From an uncultured Clostridium sp. (lineage in GTDB: Bacteria; Bacillota; Clostridia; Clostridiales; Clostridiaceae), in assembly GCA_934746015.1 (NCBI GenBank), contig CAKVEW010000005.1, positions 62,001 through 126,000 on the forward strand: a stretch of 64,000 nucleotides of DNA, read 5' to 3'. The notes beneath the pieces were generated by a model. It saw only the letters and a list, made by a program, of their open reading frames with translations, was not told the origin of the DNA and made no database searches. The position numbers and the translations under genes are program-made. This document shows, piece by piece, positions 10,038 through 18,200 of the stretch; within the stretch, counting starts at the first letter, position 1, and each line of letters starts with the position of its first letter.

Positions 10038-10051
10038 TGTTTTCGTTTACA
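10038..10051 (-). promoter_or_regulatory. cre-like CcpA site in the importer operon leader
   Basis: On the minus strand the sequence TGTAAACGAAAACA agrees with the Gram-positive catabolite-responsive element TGWAANCGNTNWCA at all defined positions but one. It sits about 40-50 nt downstream of the predicted start site and just before the binding-protein gene, a usual roadblock position for CcpA. Glucose repression of the xylan island is the natural reading. Confidence 0.6.
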
Positions 10052-10095
10052 TTGCATGCATACAATTATTATTAAGATTTAAATCCATTAATTAA

Positions 10096-10123
10096 ATTCT
10101 AACATTTACCATTTAAATGACAA
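10096..10123 (-). promoter_or_regulatory. Predicted sigma-A promoter of the importer/glycosidase operon
   Basis: On the minus strand, -35 TTGTCA (10118-10123), a 16-bp spacer and -10 TAGAAT (10096-10101). Transcription would start near 10089. A TTGTATGCATGCAA near-palindrome lies between the start site and the cre-like site and could be a further operator. Confidence 0.5.
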
Positions 10124-10161
10124 CCATTCAAATTATAGAAAAAAATAAGAAAAATTATAGA

Positions 10162-12255
10162 TTAATATATTTTTCTATTTTTATTATCTTTAATACCTGA
10201 CATTCTATAAAAATAAGTATTTACTCTATCTCTCCATTCTCCAGCATTAAATAATTGCTCTATCATCTTACCTCTAAGGTGAATGTATATATCCTTATTT
10301 AAACTGTCTTTTATTTCATCTAATTTCCCTATAAATCTTTCAACTAAAGAATATCCATCAAAATGTGAATCATATATATGCTGAATTACTGTTTTCCCAC
10401 TCTTCAGTAAATGATTATATTTAACATTATGGAAAAATAATAATAATTCATCAGGGCATATATTTATATCTTCATAAATTTCCTTTAAAGGTGAATTATA
10501 TTGATTGATATATTTTGTACCACTTTTTATAGTTCTATCTATTCCTATCCTCATACAATCTGCTCTATTATAGGTTCCCCATGGAGAATATTCATATCCA
10601 TCAATATCTGGACCATAATGATGCCCTGGTGAAACCATCCACCCAATACCTAAAGGTGAGGTATACTCTTCATAGGTTTCCCAAGAATTTAACAAAATAA
10701 AACTAATATTATTTACTACTTTTTCATTATTTCCAAAGGTAAGTCTTATCCATTCATCTACAATTTCTTCACTAGTTATTTTACTATTCCATATTAATCT
10801 TCCATAGCCATAAAGATTCCCTTGTGCTAAAAAGTTTCCTGTCCAATTTGAGTCATTGCCAATATTGGATATTGCAGCTACACCCTTTATTCTTTCTCTA
10901 ACCCCTTTTGCTTCACCACCAGCATAAGTATTAAATTCTAAAATTTCTTTCCACCATGGTACTAAGAAACATATATCTTTTTGTTGGCCTGTATATTCTT
11001 GAGTTATTTGAAGTTCCAATATTTTATTGGTTTTATCCATTGCTCCGAATAAAGGTGAAATAGGTTCTCTAACTTGAAAATCCATTGGTCCATTTTTGAT
11101 TTGTAAATATACATTATCTAGAAATTCTCCATCTAAGGGATTAAAGCAATCATAAGCTGCCTTAGCTCTATCAGTTGAATAATCACGCCAATCCTGTTTG
11201 CAATTATAAACAAAACATCTCCATATTAATATTCCTCCATAAGGCTTTAGAGCTCTTCCTAACATATTTGCACCATCTGCATGATTTCTTCCATAAGTAA
11301 AGGGACCAGGTCTTCCTTCTGAATCAGCCTTTACCATAAATCCTCCTAAATTAGGGATGCAATCATAAAGGAATTTAGCTCTATTTTCCCACCATTTAAT
11401 TACCTCTTCTTCTAATGGGTCTGCAGTATTTAAGTCCTTTAAAGTAATAGGAGCAGCAAAATTAATACTAAGAAATAATTTTATTCCCCATTTACTCATA
11501 ATTTCATTAAGTGTTTTTATCATACCTATCTTATTATCTATAAAATAGGTTTCTTCTTTATGTACATTAGTATTATTTACAACAATTCCATTTATACCTA
11601 TAGATGCAAGGAGTCTAGCATAATCATTAATTCTTCCTAAATCCTCCGCTAAACCATACTCATCATTAAAAGCTTCACGTATTAAATCACTACTAGCAGG
11701 TATTCCAATAATCTTCATTATTTCTTTTATTTTTTCTTTATTTCTTACACTTTCAAAAAAAATCGAACTTCCAGAAAAACCTCTCTCAACTGTTCCATCT
11801 ATATTGTCCCATTGATTTATAAGTCTTAATTCATTCTCTGGATTCTCTATTATTGCTTTTTCAGTGATTTCATTATTTGCTCCTAGTAATCTTAACAAAT
11901 GAAATACACCATATAGAACTCCATTTTCATCATGACCTATCACACTTATATATTTTTTTTCTAAATAAGTCCTTTTAATTTCATATCCATTTTTTCTTAA
12001 TGCCTTATTTTTTTCAATTCCTAGTTTTATATAGCAATCTTCTTTTATATCCTTTTCATTTAGATGTATACTTTGTATGGTATTCCCACCATAAATACTT
12101 TTTAATGCTTTTTCTAATTCTAATAGTGCATTGTTTATAACATCACTTGCTCTTATTGCTAAATGTATATTCTTTAGATATTCTTTATACTTAGAGTTTT
12201 TTATTTCTCTATAAGTAAGCCATGCTCCATACATATCATTATTTTTATCTACCAT
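10162..12255 (-). CDS. aguA: GH67 alpha-glucuronidase
   Basis: A 697-residue cytoplasmic alpha-glucuronidase, which releases (4-O-methyl)glucuronic acid from the non-reducing end of aldouronic acids. The signature GGFMVKADSEGRPGPF near residue 305 carries the general-acid Glu and is followed by TYGRNHADGANMLGRAL. The DGEFLDNVYLQIKNGPMDFQVREP block near 375-400 carries the conserved Asp and Glu of the active site. Domain order is an N-terminal beta-sandwich (to about 140), a TIM barrel and an all-helical C-terminal domain. No signal peptide, which fits intracellular action after ABC import. RBS GAAGGAG lies 8 nt upstream. It is upstream of the importer genes but has its own predicted promoter. 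The glucuronate released would feed uxaC-uxuB-uxuA at 51-55 kb. Confidence 0.96.
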   Translation of the reverse strand: MVDKNNDMYGAWLTYREIKNSKYKEYLKNIHLAIRASDVINNALLELEKALKSIYGGNTIQSIHLNEKDIKEDCYIKLGIEKNKALRKNGYEIKRTYLEKKYISVIGHDENGVLYGVFHLLRLLGANNEITEKAIIENPENELRLINQWDNIDGTVERGFSGSSIFFESVRNKEKIKEIMKIIGIPASSDLIREAFNDEYGLAEDLGRINDYARLLASIGINGIVVNNTNVHKEETYFIDNKIGMIKTLNEIMSKWGIKLFLSINFAAPITLKDLNTADPLEEEVIKWWENRAKFLYDCIPNLGGFMVKADSEGRPGPFTYGRNHADGANMLGRALKPYGGILIWRCFVYNCKQDWRDYSTDRAKAAYDCFNPLDGEFLDNVYLQIKNGPMDFQVREPISPLFGAMDKTNKILELQITQEYTGQQKDICFLVPWWKEILEFNTYAGGEAKGVRERIKGVAAISNIGNDSNWTGNFLAQGNLYGYGRLIWNSKITSEEIVDEWIRLTFGNNEKVVNNISFILLNSWETYEEYTSPLGIGWMVSPGHHYGPDIDGYEYSPWGTYNRADCMRIGIDRTIKSGTKYINQYNSPLKEIYEDINICPDELLLFFHNVKYNHLLKSGKTVIQHIYDSHFDGYSLVERFIGKLDEIKDSLNKDIYIHLRGKMIEQLFNAGEWRDRVNTYFYRMSGIKDNKNRKIY

Positions 12256-12273
12256 TTAAAATCTCCTTCATAA

Positions 12274-12293
12274 AATAGAAATTTAATTCTATT
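12274..12293 (-). promoter_or_regulatory. Dyad AATAGAA-N6-TTCTATT in the aguA leader
   Basis: A near-palindrome of two 7-bp arms around ATTTAA, just upstream of the aguA RBS. It could be an operator or a weak leader hairpin. Its regulator is unknown. Confidence 0.3.
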
Positions 12294-12336
12294 AATTTTT
12301 TATTCAAATTTTACTTTTAATGGATATTTATAGTAA

Positions 12337-12365
12337 ATTTTATCATTTTGAATTTTCATTAACAA
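12337..12365 (-). promoter_or_regulatory. Predicted promoter of aguA
   Basis: On the minus strand, -35 TTGTTA (12360-12365), a 17-bp spacer and -10 TAAAAT (12337-12342). This puts transcription start near 12330, about 75 nt before the aguA ATG. Confidence 0.45.
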
Positions 12366-12410
12366 CAATACATATTATAGGAAAAAATACTAATAATTTT
12401 AAAAACAAAA

Positions 12411-12445
12411 AAATATCGGAGAAATTATAAAATTCTACGATATTT
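12411..12445 (-). terminator. Rho-independent terminator of the MFS gene at 12461
   Basis: Arms AAATATCGGAGAA and TTCTACGATATTT (one mismatch) close an A/T loop. In minus-strand RNA the stem is followed by a run of seven U. It lies 16 nt after the MFS stop codon and separates that gene from aguA. Confidence 0.8.
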
Positions 12446-12460
12446 TTATTATAATTATAT

Positions 12461-13756
12461 TTAAATTTGTTCTATCTCTATTTCACATTCTTTTAATTTA
12501 ACTTCTTCTTCAATTTTAACTTCATACAATGATTTTTTAAATAATAGCATTGCAATTATCATAATTACAGAAGAAATTAAAAAAATACTAGAAACATTTA
12601 TCTTATCAAAAAGGTAGCCATAAATCATACTACTTAAAGGAGATGCTAACATACATCCAGTTGAAACTACTGTCGATACTCTTCCTAAAAAATCTAAAGG
12701 AACTATTGATTGAAGTCCTGCACTTACAAAGGTATTTGCAATACCTATAAACATACACATTATAAATGTAATTATTAGCATTATTAAATATAAATAAAAA
12801 ATAGAACCTTGAATATTTACTAGTGGTTTTAAAGCTACAATAGAATATAGTGATAAAAAAACTGATGCAATCATTAAGCTTATATATATATTCTTGCCTA
12901 TAGAATATTTCCTTGAAAACCAACCTACAATAAAAGTTGCCAAAATCATACCTGCTACTCCAAAAGTATCTACCATACCATATTGAAAGTCAGATACTTT
13001 TAATATAATTTTACTTATAAATGCTGATCCAATTGTAAATGATCCTAAAGCAAAATTTAATATTACAGCTAAACTTACTATATTTATAATATCTTTTTTC
13101 TTTAATATAAAACTAATTCCATCCTTAAACTCATTAGAAAATTTATTTAAAGATAATTTTCCTTTTGACTTTATATTTCTAGGTATAACTAGAAATACTT
13201 CTGAAAAAGCTGAAACATAAAATGAAATAGCATTTACTATAAAAACAGTTTCTAATCCAAAACTTCCATAAATAAATGCAGCAATAGCTGGTGAAATCAT
13301 ATTACCAATAGACATTAATAAAGAATTTAATGCATTAGCTTCAACTAAATCTTCTTTTTTTGTTATAGTTGGTATTATTGTTTGAAGCGTTGGATTATCT
13401 AATGTTGAAATCAAAGAAAGTAATATAACTAAAATGTAAATATTTATAAGTGATATTTCTCCAGTAATAAAATATATAATAGCAAATATACTTACTACTA
13501 CACCACTTGCTAAATCTAAGAAAATCAATATATTTTTTCTATAAAACCAATCTACAATCACCCCTGAAATAGGTGATAATATTAATCCTGGAACTAAGGA
13601 AACTGCAAGGATAGATGCAAATTTAGTAGCTGATCCTGTTGTACTTAAAACAAATAGAGATAATGCAAAACTTTGCATATTGGAACCAATTAAAGATGTA
13701 ATTTTCCCAAACATTAAAAGTGAAAAGTTTTTGTCTTTTAAAATATTAAATTTCAT
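12461..13756 (-). CDS. MFS exporter, macrolide-efflux (MFS_3) type
   Basis: Integral membrane protein of 431 residues with 12 predicted TM helices. The N-terminus (KDKNFSLLMFGKITSLIGSNMQSFALSLFVLSTTGSA) is the usual start of the MFS_3/MefA-like group. The loop between helices 2 and 3 has an SGVIVDWFYRKN version of motif A, and a central basic loop separates the two halves. The family exports drugs or other amphipathic compounds using the proton gradient. The substrate is not predictable. RBS AAGGAGG lies upstream. The promoter contains a palindromic operator in its -35/-10 spacer with further dyads in the leader, so the gene is probably repressed by a TetR- or MarR-type factor and induced by substrate. 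No regulator gene is adjacent. Confidence 0.88.
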   Translation of the reverse strand: MKFNILKDKNFSLLMFGKITSLIGSNMQSFALSLFVLSTTGSATKFASILAVSLVPGLILSPISGVIVDWFYRKNILIFLDLASGVVVSIFAIIYFITGEISLINIYILVILLSLISTLDNPTLQTIIPTITKKEDLVEANALNSLLMSIGNMISPAIAAFIYGSFGLETVFIVNAISFYVSAFSEVFLVIPRNIKSKGKLSLNKFSNEFKDGISFILKKKDIINIVSLAVILNFALGSFTIGSAFISKIILKVSDFQYGMVDTFGVAGMILATFIVGWFSRKYSIGKNIYISLMIASVFLSLYSIVALKPLVNIQGSIFYLYLIMLIITFIMCMFIGIANTFVSAGLQSIVPLDFLGRVSTVVSTGCMLASPLSSMIYGYLFDKINVSSIFLISSVIMIIAMLLFKKSLYEVKIEEEVKLKECEIEIEQI

Positions 13757-13768
13757 ATTTCCTCCTCC

Positions 13769-13788
13769 TTACACTATAATATGTGTAA
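13769..13788 (-). promoter_or_regulatory. Leader dyad TTACAC-N8-GTGTAA before the MFS RBS
   Basis: Perfect 6-bp arms around TATAATAT immediately upstream of the AAGGAGG ribosome binding site. It could be an extra repressor half-site pair or a short hairpin that affects translation. Confidence 0.4.
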
Positions 13789-13807
13789 CCATGATTATTT
13801 CTTTATC

Positions 13808-13819
13808 CGTAACATTGTT
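13808..13819 (-). promoter_or_regulatory. Second, partial copy of the CGTAAC operator
   Basis: CGTAACATTGTT repeats 12 of the 15 bases of the operator at 13872-13886. It lies roughly 40-50 nt downstream of the predicted start site of the MFS gene. A repeated motif in one leader supports a real binding site for the same repressor. Confidence 0.5.
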
Positions 13820-13864
13820 TTATTAATCCCCAATAAATATTTATTTTTATTTGATTATAATATT

Positions 13865-13894
13865 ATTATATCGTAACATTGTTACGTTTGTAAA
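13865..13894 (-). promoter_or_regulatory. MFS promoter with a palindromic operator in its spacer
   Basis: Minus strand: -35 TTTACA (13889-13894), an 18-bp spacer and -10 TATAAT (13865-13870). The palindrome CGTAACAATGTTACG (plus-strand positions 13872-13886) fills the spacer almost exactly. This is the classic geometry for a repressor that excludes RNA polymerase, as in many TetR-controlled efflux genes. Confidence 0.65.
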
Positions 13895-13915
13895 TGGATT
13901 TTATTATTTATTTCT

Positions 13916-13949
13916 AAGATATAGAATTATTTTACTAATTCTATATCTT
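13916..13949 (-). terminator. Hairpin after the EmrB-type exporter gene
   Basis: Perfect 14-bp inverted repeat, AAGATATAGAATTA and its complement around TTTTAC, 7 nt after the stop of the gene at 13956. The stem is A/T-rich and the U tract is weak, so termination may be partial. Confidence 0.6.
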
Positions 13950-13955
13950 TATAAT

Positions 13956-15356
13956 TTATGCTTTAGCTTTTTTCCTTAAAACTCTTAATAAAGTTAAAAC
14001 TGCTCCTATTAAACATATAGATCCAATACCAACAAAGACAAATCTCATTGCATAAATAAATACATCTGCTCTTCCTTCAACATATCCAGAAACTTTATAT
14101 CCCATTTTACTACTCATCATAGAATATAAAAGGCTTGTGGAAAATGCTATTCCTGTAGTAATACCTAAATTTCTTATTAATCCATTTATACTTCCAGCTA
14201 TCCCCAACTTACTTTTCTCCACAGTTGACATTATTAAAGAATTATTAGGTGATTGGAACATTCCACTACCTAATGATACTGAAGCTATAAGAATTCCAAC
14301 TACAAATAATGAAGTACTTTCTTTAAAAATTGATAATGAAAGTAATCCCAAGGTCATAATACTTAATCCTACTGCAGATATTTTTTCACTTCCTAATTTA
14401 TCAGAAAGATGCCCACTTATAGGCGCTACTATAGCTAGAACTATAGGTGAAACTGTCATCATAAGTCCTGCCATACTTGGAGTAAGTTTTAAAACATCTT
14501 GAAGATAAAAAGGTAAAATTATATTCATAGCTCCTATAGCTATAAAAGAAATAAAGCCACAGAATATACTTAAAGAAAATAACTTATTCTCAAATATATG
14601 TATATCTAACATTGGATTATGAATTTTTCCTTCAACCTTAATAAATACAAATAATAATAAAAGTGAAAATAGAAATGTTAAAACTATAATAGGATTTGTG
14701 AAACCCTTACTTTGTCCAAAATTTATTGAGCAGAAAAGTAGTACAATTGAAGTCATAAATAAAATAGTTCCTTTTAAATCAAAGGGTACTTTTTCTTTTT
14801 CTTTTCTAAAACTTAGTGTCTTTAAAACTCCAATATAAACTATAATTCCTATTGGTATATTTATTAAAAATATATATTCCCAAGGGGCAACAGATACTAT
14901 TAGCCCTCCTAAAGTAGGTCCAACCATTGTTCCTAATGCAACTGCTGTTCCAGTTAACCCTAATGCTCTTCCTCTTTCAGAAGCTGGAAATGTTTCTGTA
15001 ATTATTCCTTGATTTGTTGCCATAGCTGCCGCAGCCCCTACAGCTTGAATTATTCTTGATATGATTAACATTGTTAATGTATTTGATAGTCCACAAAGTA
15101 AAGACCCTATTGTAAATACTGCAATGCCTATCCTAAAAACTCTACTTTTCCCAATAATATCTCCAAATCTACCAAATAATAATATAAAAGCACATATTGT
15201 TATTAAATAGCTAGTTACTACCCATTCTATACCAGCCATAGTTGTTCCAAGTTCTCTTGCCATGGTAGGTAAGGCAACATTTACTATACTACTATCTAAA
15301 GTGGTCATAAATGTCATAGGTAAAACTACTAATAATATTGCCCATTCTTTTTTCAT
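13956..15356 (-). CDS. MFS drug:H+ antiporter, DHA2 (EmrB/QacA) family
   Basis: A 466-residue transporter with 14 predicted TM helices. Helix 1 carries TLDSSIVNVALPTMARELG (DHA2 motif D1), the next loop has GRFGDIIGKSRVFRIG (motif A), and GPTLGG near residue 150 is the antiporter motif C. The family exports lipophilic drugs or bile-like compounds. The ATG at 15356 has AAGGAGATG 5-8 nt upstream. It precedes the MFS_3 exporter on the same strand, but a hairpin and a separate promoter lie between them. No TetR/MarR gene is adjacent. Confidence 0.92.
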   Translation of the reverse strand: MKKEWAILLVVLPMTFMTTLDSSIVNVALPTMARELGTTMAGIEWVVTSYLITICAFILLFGRFGDIIGKSRVFRIGIAVFTIGSLLCGLSNTLTMLIISRIIQAVGAAAAMATNQGIITETFPASERGRALGLTGTAVALGTMVGPTLGGLIVSVAPWEYIFLINIPIGIIVYIGVLKTLSFRKEKEKVPFDLKGTILFMTSIVLLFCSINFGQSKGFTNPIIVLTFLFSLLLLFVFIKVEGKIHNPMLDIHIFENKLFSLSIFCGFISFIAIGAMNIILPFYLQDVLKLTPSMAGLMMTVSPIVLAIVAPISGHLSDKLGSEKISAVGLSIMTLGLLSLSIFKESTSLFVVGILIASVSLGSGMFQSPNNSLIMSTVEKSKLGIAGSINGLIRNLGITTGIAFSTSLLYSMMSSKMGYKVSGYVEGRADVFIYAMRFVFVGIGSICLIGAVLTLLRVLRKKAKA

Positions 15357-15535
15357 TATTTCATCTCCTTGTAAAAGTCCTTAATCACTATATAATACTC
15401 CTATTTAATAAAAATGAAAATATATAATATGTAATATGTAGTATTTATAACGCTTACATACTTTAAAAGTATTCTATCTTCATATTAATTATTAAATATT
15501 AATATAAACATATTTTTGATTATAAATAAAAAAAT

Positions 15536-15569
15536 AACAGCCAATGTTTAATAAATAACATCGACTGTT
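15536..15569 (-). terminator. Terminator of the deoxynucleoside kinase gene
   Basis: A 13-bp stem (AACAGCCAATGTT with AACATCGACTGTT, two G-U wobbles in RNA) around an 8-nt loop. In minus-strand RNA it is followed by AUUUUUUUAUUU. It lies 30 nt after the stop codon at 15599. Confidence 0.85.
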
Positions 15570-15598
15570 TTCATATGATTCTATATACTGCTCTTATT

Positions 15599-16258
15599 TT
15601 ATTTTTCCATTTCCCTAACTTCTTTAAGCTTTTCTTCAACTAATTCTATAAGTTTTTCCTTATCAGACACATTATTTACAACATCCATATTATCCATATC
15701 TATAATTAATACTTCAGATGCATTATAATAATTTTCAACCCAATTATCATAATCCTTCCATAAGAAGTGATAATACTCTCTTAGACTGTCATCTATCTCA
15801 AATTCTCTTCCTCTTAAGGCTATTCTATTTAAAACTGTTTCAAAAGATCCCTTTAAATAAACCATAACATCAGGTGCCTTCTTTGGAAGCTCTTCTAATT
15901 CTTCCAACATATTATGTAAAAGCTCTTCATAAATCTTCATCTCTAAATCATTTATTCTTCCAAGCTCCATATTTTTTTTAGCAAAATACCAATCTTCATA
16001 TATTGATCTATCTAATACATTATCATTGTTTACTAATGCTTCCTTAATACTTTTAAATCTTGTGTTTAAGAAATATAACTGTAGTAAAAATGGATACCTC
16101 TTTTTTTGGATTTCTTCTTCACTTTCATTATAGAACAAAGGTAATATAGGATTATCATCTACACTTTCATAAAATACATCTGAATTAAAATGATTTCCTA
16201 GAATTTCAGCAACAGAACTTTTACCAAGCCCAATCATTCCACCAACAACTATCAACAT
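15599..16258 (-). CDS. Deoxynucleoside kinase (dGK/dAK/dCK family)
   Basis: A 219-residue P-loop kinase that phosphorylates deoxynucleosides for dNTP salvage. P-loop GGMIGLGKSS is at residues 6-15, the DRSIYEDWYFAK motif (family DRS box) near 83, and an ALRGREFE lid-like Arg-rich segment near 145. Length and motifs fit the bacterial dGK/dAK group. Base specificity (dA, dG or dC) cannot be fixed from the sequence. It is monocistronic, with its own promoter and a strong terminator. A perfect 22-bp palindrome lies upstream of the promoter. Confidence 0.9.
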   Translation of the reverse strand: MLIVVGGMIGLGKSSVAEILGNHFNSDVFYESVDDNPILPLFYNESEEEIQKKRYPFLLQLYFLNTRFKSIKEALVNNDNVLDRSIYEDWYFAKKNMELGRINDLEMKIYEELLHNMLEELEELPKKAPDVMVYLKGSFETVLNRIALRGREFEIDDSLREYYHFLWKDYDNWVENYYNASEVLIIDMDNMDVVNNVSDKEKLIELVEEKLKEVREMEK

Positions 16259-16291
16259 GCTTCACCTATCCTTTATTTTTTGTCTTCCTCT

Positions 16292-16320
16292 ATATTACAT
16301 AATAAAAATATCACTTTCAA
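16292..16320 (-). promoter_or_regulatory. Predicted promoter of the deoxynucleoside kinase gene
   Basis: On the minus strand, -35 TTGAAA (16315-16320), a 17-bp spacer and -10 TAATAT (16292-16297). Transcription would start near 16285, about 27 nt before the ATG. Confidence 0.55.
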
Positions 16321-16336
16321 GTCTTGACTTTTATTA

Positions 16337-16358
16337 TTAATACCACATGTGGTATTAA
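16337..16358. promoter_or_regulatory. Perfect 22-bp palindrome upstream of the kinase promoter
   Basis: Each 11-bp half reads TTAATACCACA, followed by its exact complement. It is 16 bp upstream of the predicted -35 box. It lacks a U tract, so it is not a terminator. It is most likely a dimeric regulator site, possibly an activator given the position. I do not recognise the motif. Confidence 0.55.
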
Positions 16359-16418
16359 AACCTCAATATATCCCTAATATCTTGTGTTTCTTATAAGACA
16401 ATTATTTTTTGTAAAAAT

Positions 16419-16468
16419 AAAAGGAGTCTTGATATTAATATTTAAAATTAATAATCAAAACTCCTTTT
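16419..16468 (-). terminator. Terminator of the thiamine transport operon
   Basis: Long stem with outer arms AAAAGGAGTCTTGAT and ATCAAAACTCCTTTT and an A/T-rich inner loop. In minus-strand RNA it ends in UUUUAUUUUU. It lies 12 nt past the ATPase stop codon. Confidence 0.85.
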
Positions 16469-16480
16469 AATAATTATAAA

Positions 16481-17203
16481 CTACATTAAATTCAATATTT
16501 GCTTCTTTATATTTATAAACTCTTCAGTAGTAACAATTTTTTCATTTCTTTCTTTAGGTAAATTAACTTTAATTTCACCTTTAATTACAGCAGGTTTTTC
16601 AGATATAATATATATTTTGTTAGAAAGAAATATAGCTTCTTCTATATCATGAGTTATGAATAGTATTGTAGAGTTCATTGCCCTAGTAAGATCTAGAAGC
16701 CAATTTTGCATCTTCCTTCTTGTCATAGAATCTAATGCACCAAAGGGTTCATCTAAAAGCATAATATCATTAGAAGTTAAATATGTTTTTAAAAAGTTAG
16801 CTCTTTGTTTCATACCACCAGATAATTGAGATGGATATTTATATTCAAAACCGCTAAGTCCAAACTCATCTATGTGTTTTTTAACTTCTTCTCTAGCTTC
16901 TTTTTTCCCTTTTCCTTTAAATATAAGAGGAATACCTATATTATCTATTACCTTTTTCCAAGGAACCATCATATCCTTTTGATACATATAGCTTATATCA
17001 CCATTTATATTAACTTCTCCATTATCACTATTTATAATATTAGTTAATATATTAAATATTGTACTTTTCCCACTTCCTGAAGGTCCAAGTATTGAAACTA
17101 ATTCACCTTCCTTGGCCTCAATATTAATATCTTTTAATATCTCCATACCATCAAAGGATTTAGAAATATTTTTTAATAAAATCTTATTTTGATAGGAATT
17201 CAT
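16481..17203 (-). CDS. thiZ: ABC transporter ATP-binding protein, thiamine-precursor uptake (ThiZ-like)
   Basis: A 240-residue ABC ATPase with Walker [10 protein letters not shown] (about 41-49), Q-loop near 73, signature LSGGMKQRA (about 127-135), Walker [13 protein letters not shown] and H-loop THD. It belongs to the nitrate/sulfonate/taurine-type ATPase group that includes ThiZ. It is the last gene of the TPP-riboswitch operon and overlaps the binding-protein gene by 20 nt, which suggests coupled translation. With ThiX and ThiY it should drive uptake of a thiamine pyrimidine precursor; the assignment rests on the riboswitch and the ThiY-type partner. Confidence 0.88.
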   Translation of the reverse strand: MNSYQNKILLKNISKSFDGMEILKDINIEAKEGELVSILGPSGSGKSTIFNILTNIINSDNGEVNINGDISYMYQKDMMVPWKKVIDNIGIPLIFKGKGKKEAREEVKKHIDEFGLSGFEYKYPSQLSGGMKQRANFLKTYLTSNDIMLLDEPFGALDSMTRRKMQNWLLDLTRAMNSTILFITHDIEEAIFLSNKIYIISEKPAVIKGEIKVNLPKERNEKIVTTEEFINIKKQILNLM

Positions 17204-18185
17204 TTGTATAAGCCTCGCTTGCTTTCATTTCCTTATTAATTAATTTATTATCATACAAGAATTTAGTATAGTTATCCCATACACTATCCTTCATTTCTCC
17301 CCAAATCTTAGTACCTTCCATATATTTATCAGCTAGATATTTTTGGCTTTCTATTGCTAGTTCTTCACTAATTTCAGGTACCTTACTTACTAATATTTTT
17401 GCAGCTTCTTCTGGGTTTGCTATTGCTTCTTCATATCCTTTTGTAGTAGCTTCCATAAATTTTGTAGCTAAATCTTTCTTATTATTAACTGTATCCTCTG
17501 TTGTAGCAATAATAGGAGTATAATAATCTAAAGCAGGATCTAAATCTCTAACAGGAATATAGTTTATATCAAAGTTTCTTAGTTTTGCTTCAATATTAGT
17601 CCAAGCTTCAAAGGTCCATTCAAAGTCTAAATTATTTTTAGTTGCTATAAAGAAATCTTCTGTGCCAGCATCTACCATCTTTAGCTTACTAAAATCAGCT
17701 CCATTTTTCTCCATAACAGCCCTTAATATAGCTTCCTCTGATGGACTTCCCCATCCACCATAAACTTTATTTTCAAAATCTTTTACAGTTTCTATCCCCT
17801 TTTCCTTAGGTGATGAAAAGCCTGATGTATTATGTTGTATTATAGCTGCTATTGCCATAACTGGTAATGGATTATCTGATGTTCTAGCATAAGTTAAATC
17901 TTCTTGATAACTAACTGCAAAATCTCCTTTCCCAGCTGCTAGAAGTTGCAGTGATGATCCTTCTGATGGTTGTATTATTTCAACATCTAAACCTAGGTCT
18001 TTATAATATCCCTTTTCCTTTGCAACATAAAATCCTGTATGATTAGTATTAGGTGTCCAATCCAATATTAATGTTACCTTTTGTAAAGCCCCTTCCTTAT
18101 TTGTTTCCTTATTACTACATCCAGTAAATAGCGTTAATGCTGCTACTGATGCTAATACTACTGATAATAATTTCTTTTTTATCAT
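17184..18185 (-). CDS. thiY: Thiamine pyrimidine-precursor binding lipoprotein (ThiY-like)
   Basis: Substrate-binding lipoprotein of 333 residues. The signal peptide ends in LFTGC (lipid Cys near residue 22). The mature N-terminus reads [23 protein letters not shown], the hallmark of the NMT1/ThiY family that binds formyl-aminopyrimidine or HMP. A ThiY role is supported by the TPP riboswitch and the thiamine-binding-protein gene in the operon. The reading frame opens 5 codons earlier, but the ATG at 18185 follows GGAGGTGG with ideal spacing. Confidence 0.9.
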   Translation of the reverse strand: MIKKKLLSVVLASVAALTLFTGCSNKETNKEGALQKVTLILDWTPNTNHTGFYVAKEKGYYKDLGLDVEIIQPSEGSSLQLLAAGKGDFAVSYQEDLTYARTSDNPLPVMAIAAIIQHNTSGFSSPKEKGIETVKDFENKVYGGWGSPSEEAILRAVMEKNGADFSKLKMVDAGTEDFFIATKNNLDFEWTFEAWTNIEAKLRNFDINYIPVRDLDPALDYYTPIIATTEDTVNNKKDLATKFMEATTKGYEEAIANPEEAAKILVSKVPEISEELAIESQKYLADKYMEGTKIWGEMKDSVWDNYTKFLYDNKLINKEMKASEAYTNEFLSK

Positions 18186-18200
18186 TATTTCCACCTCCAA

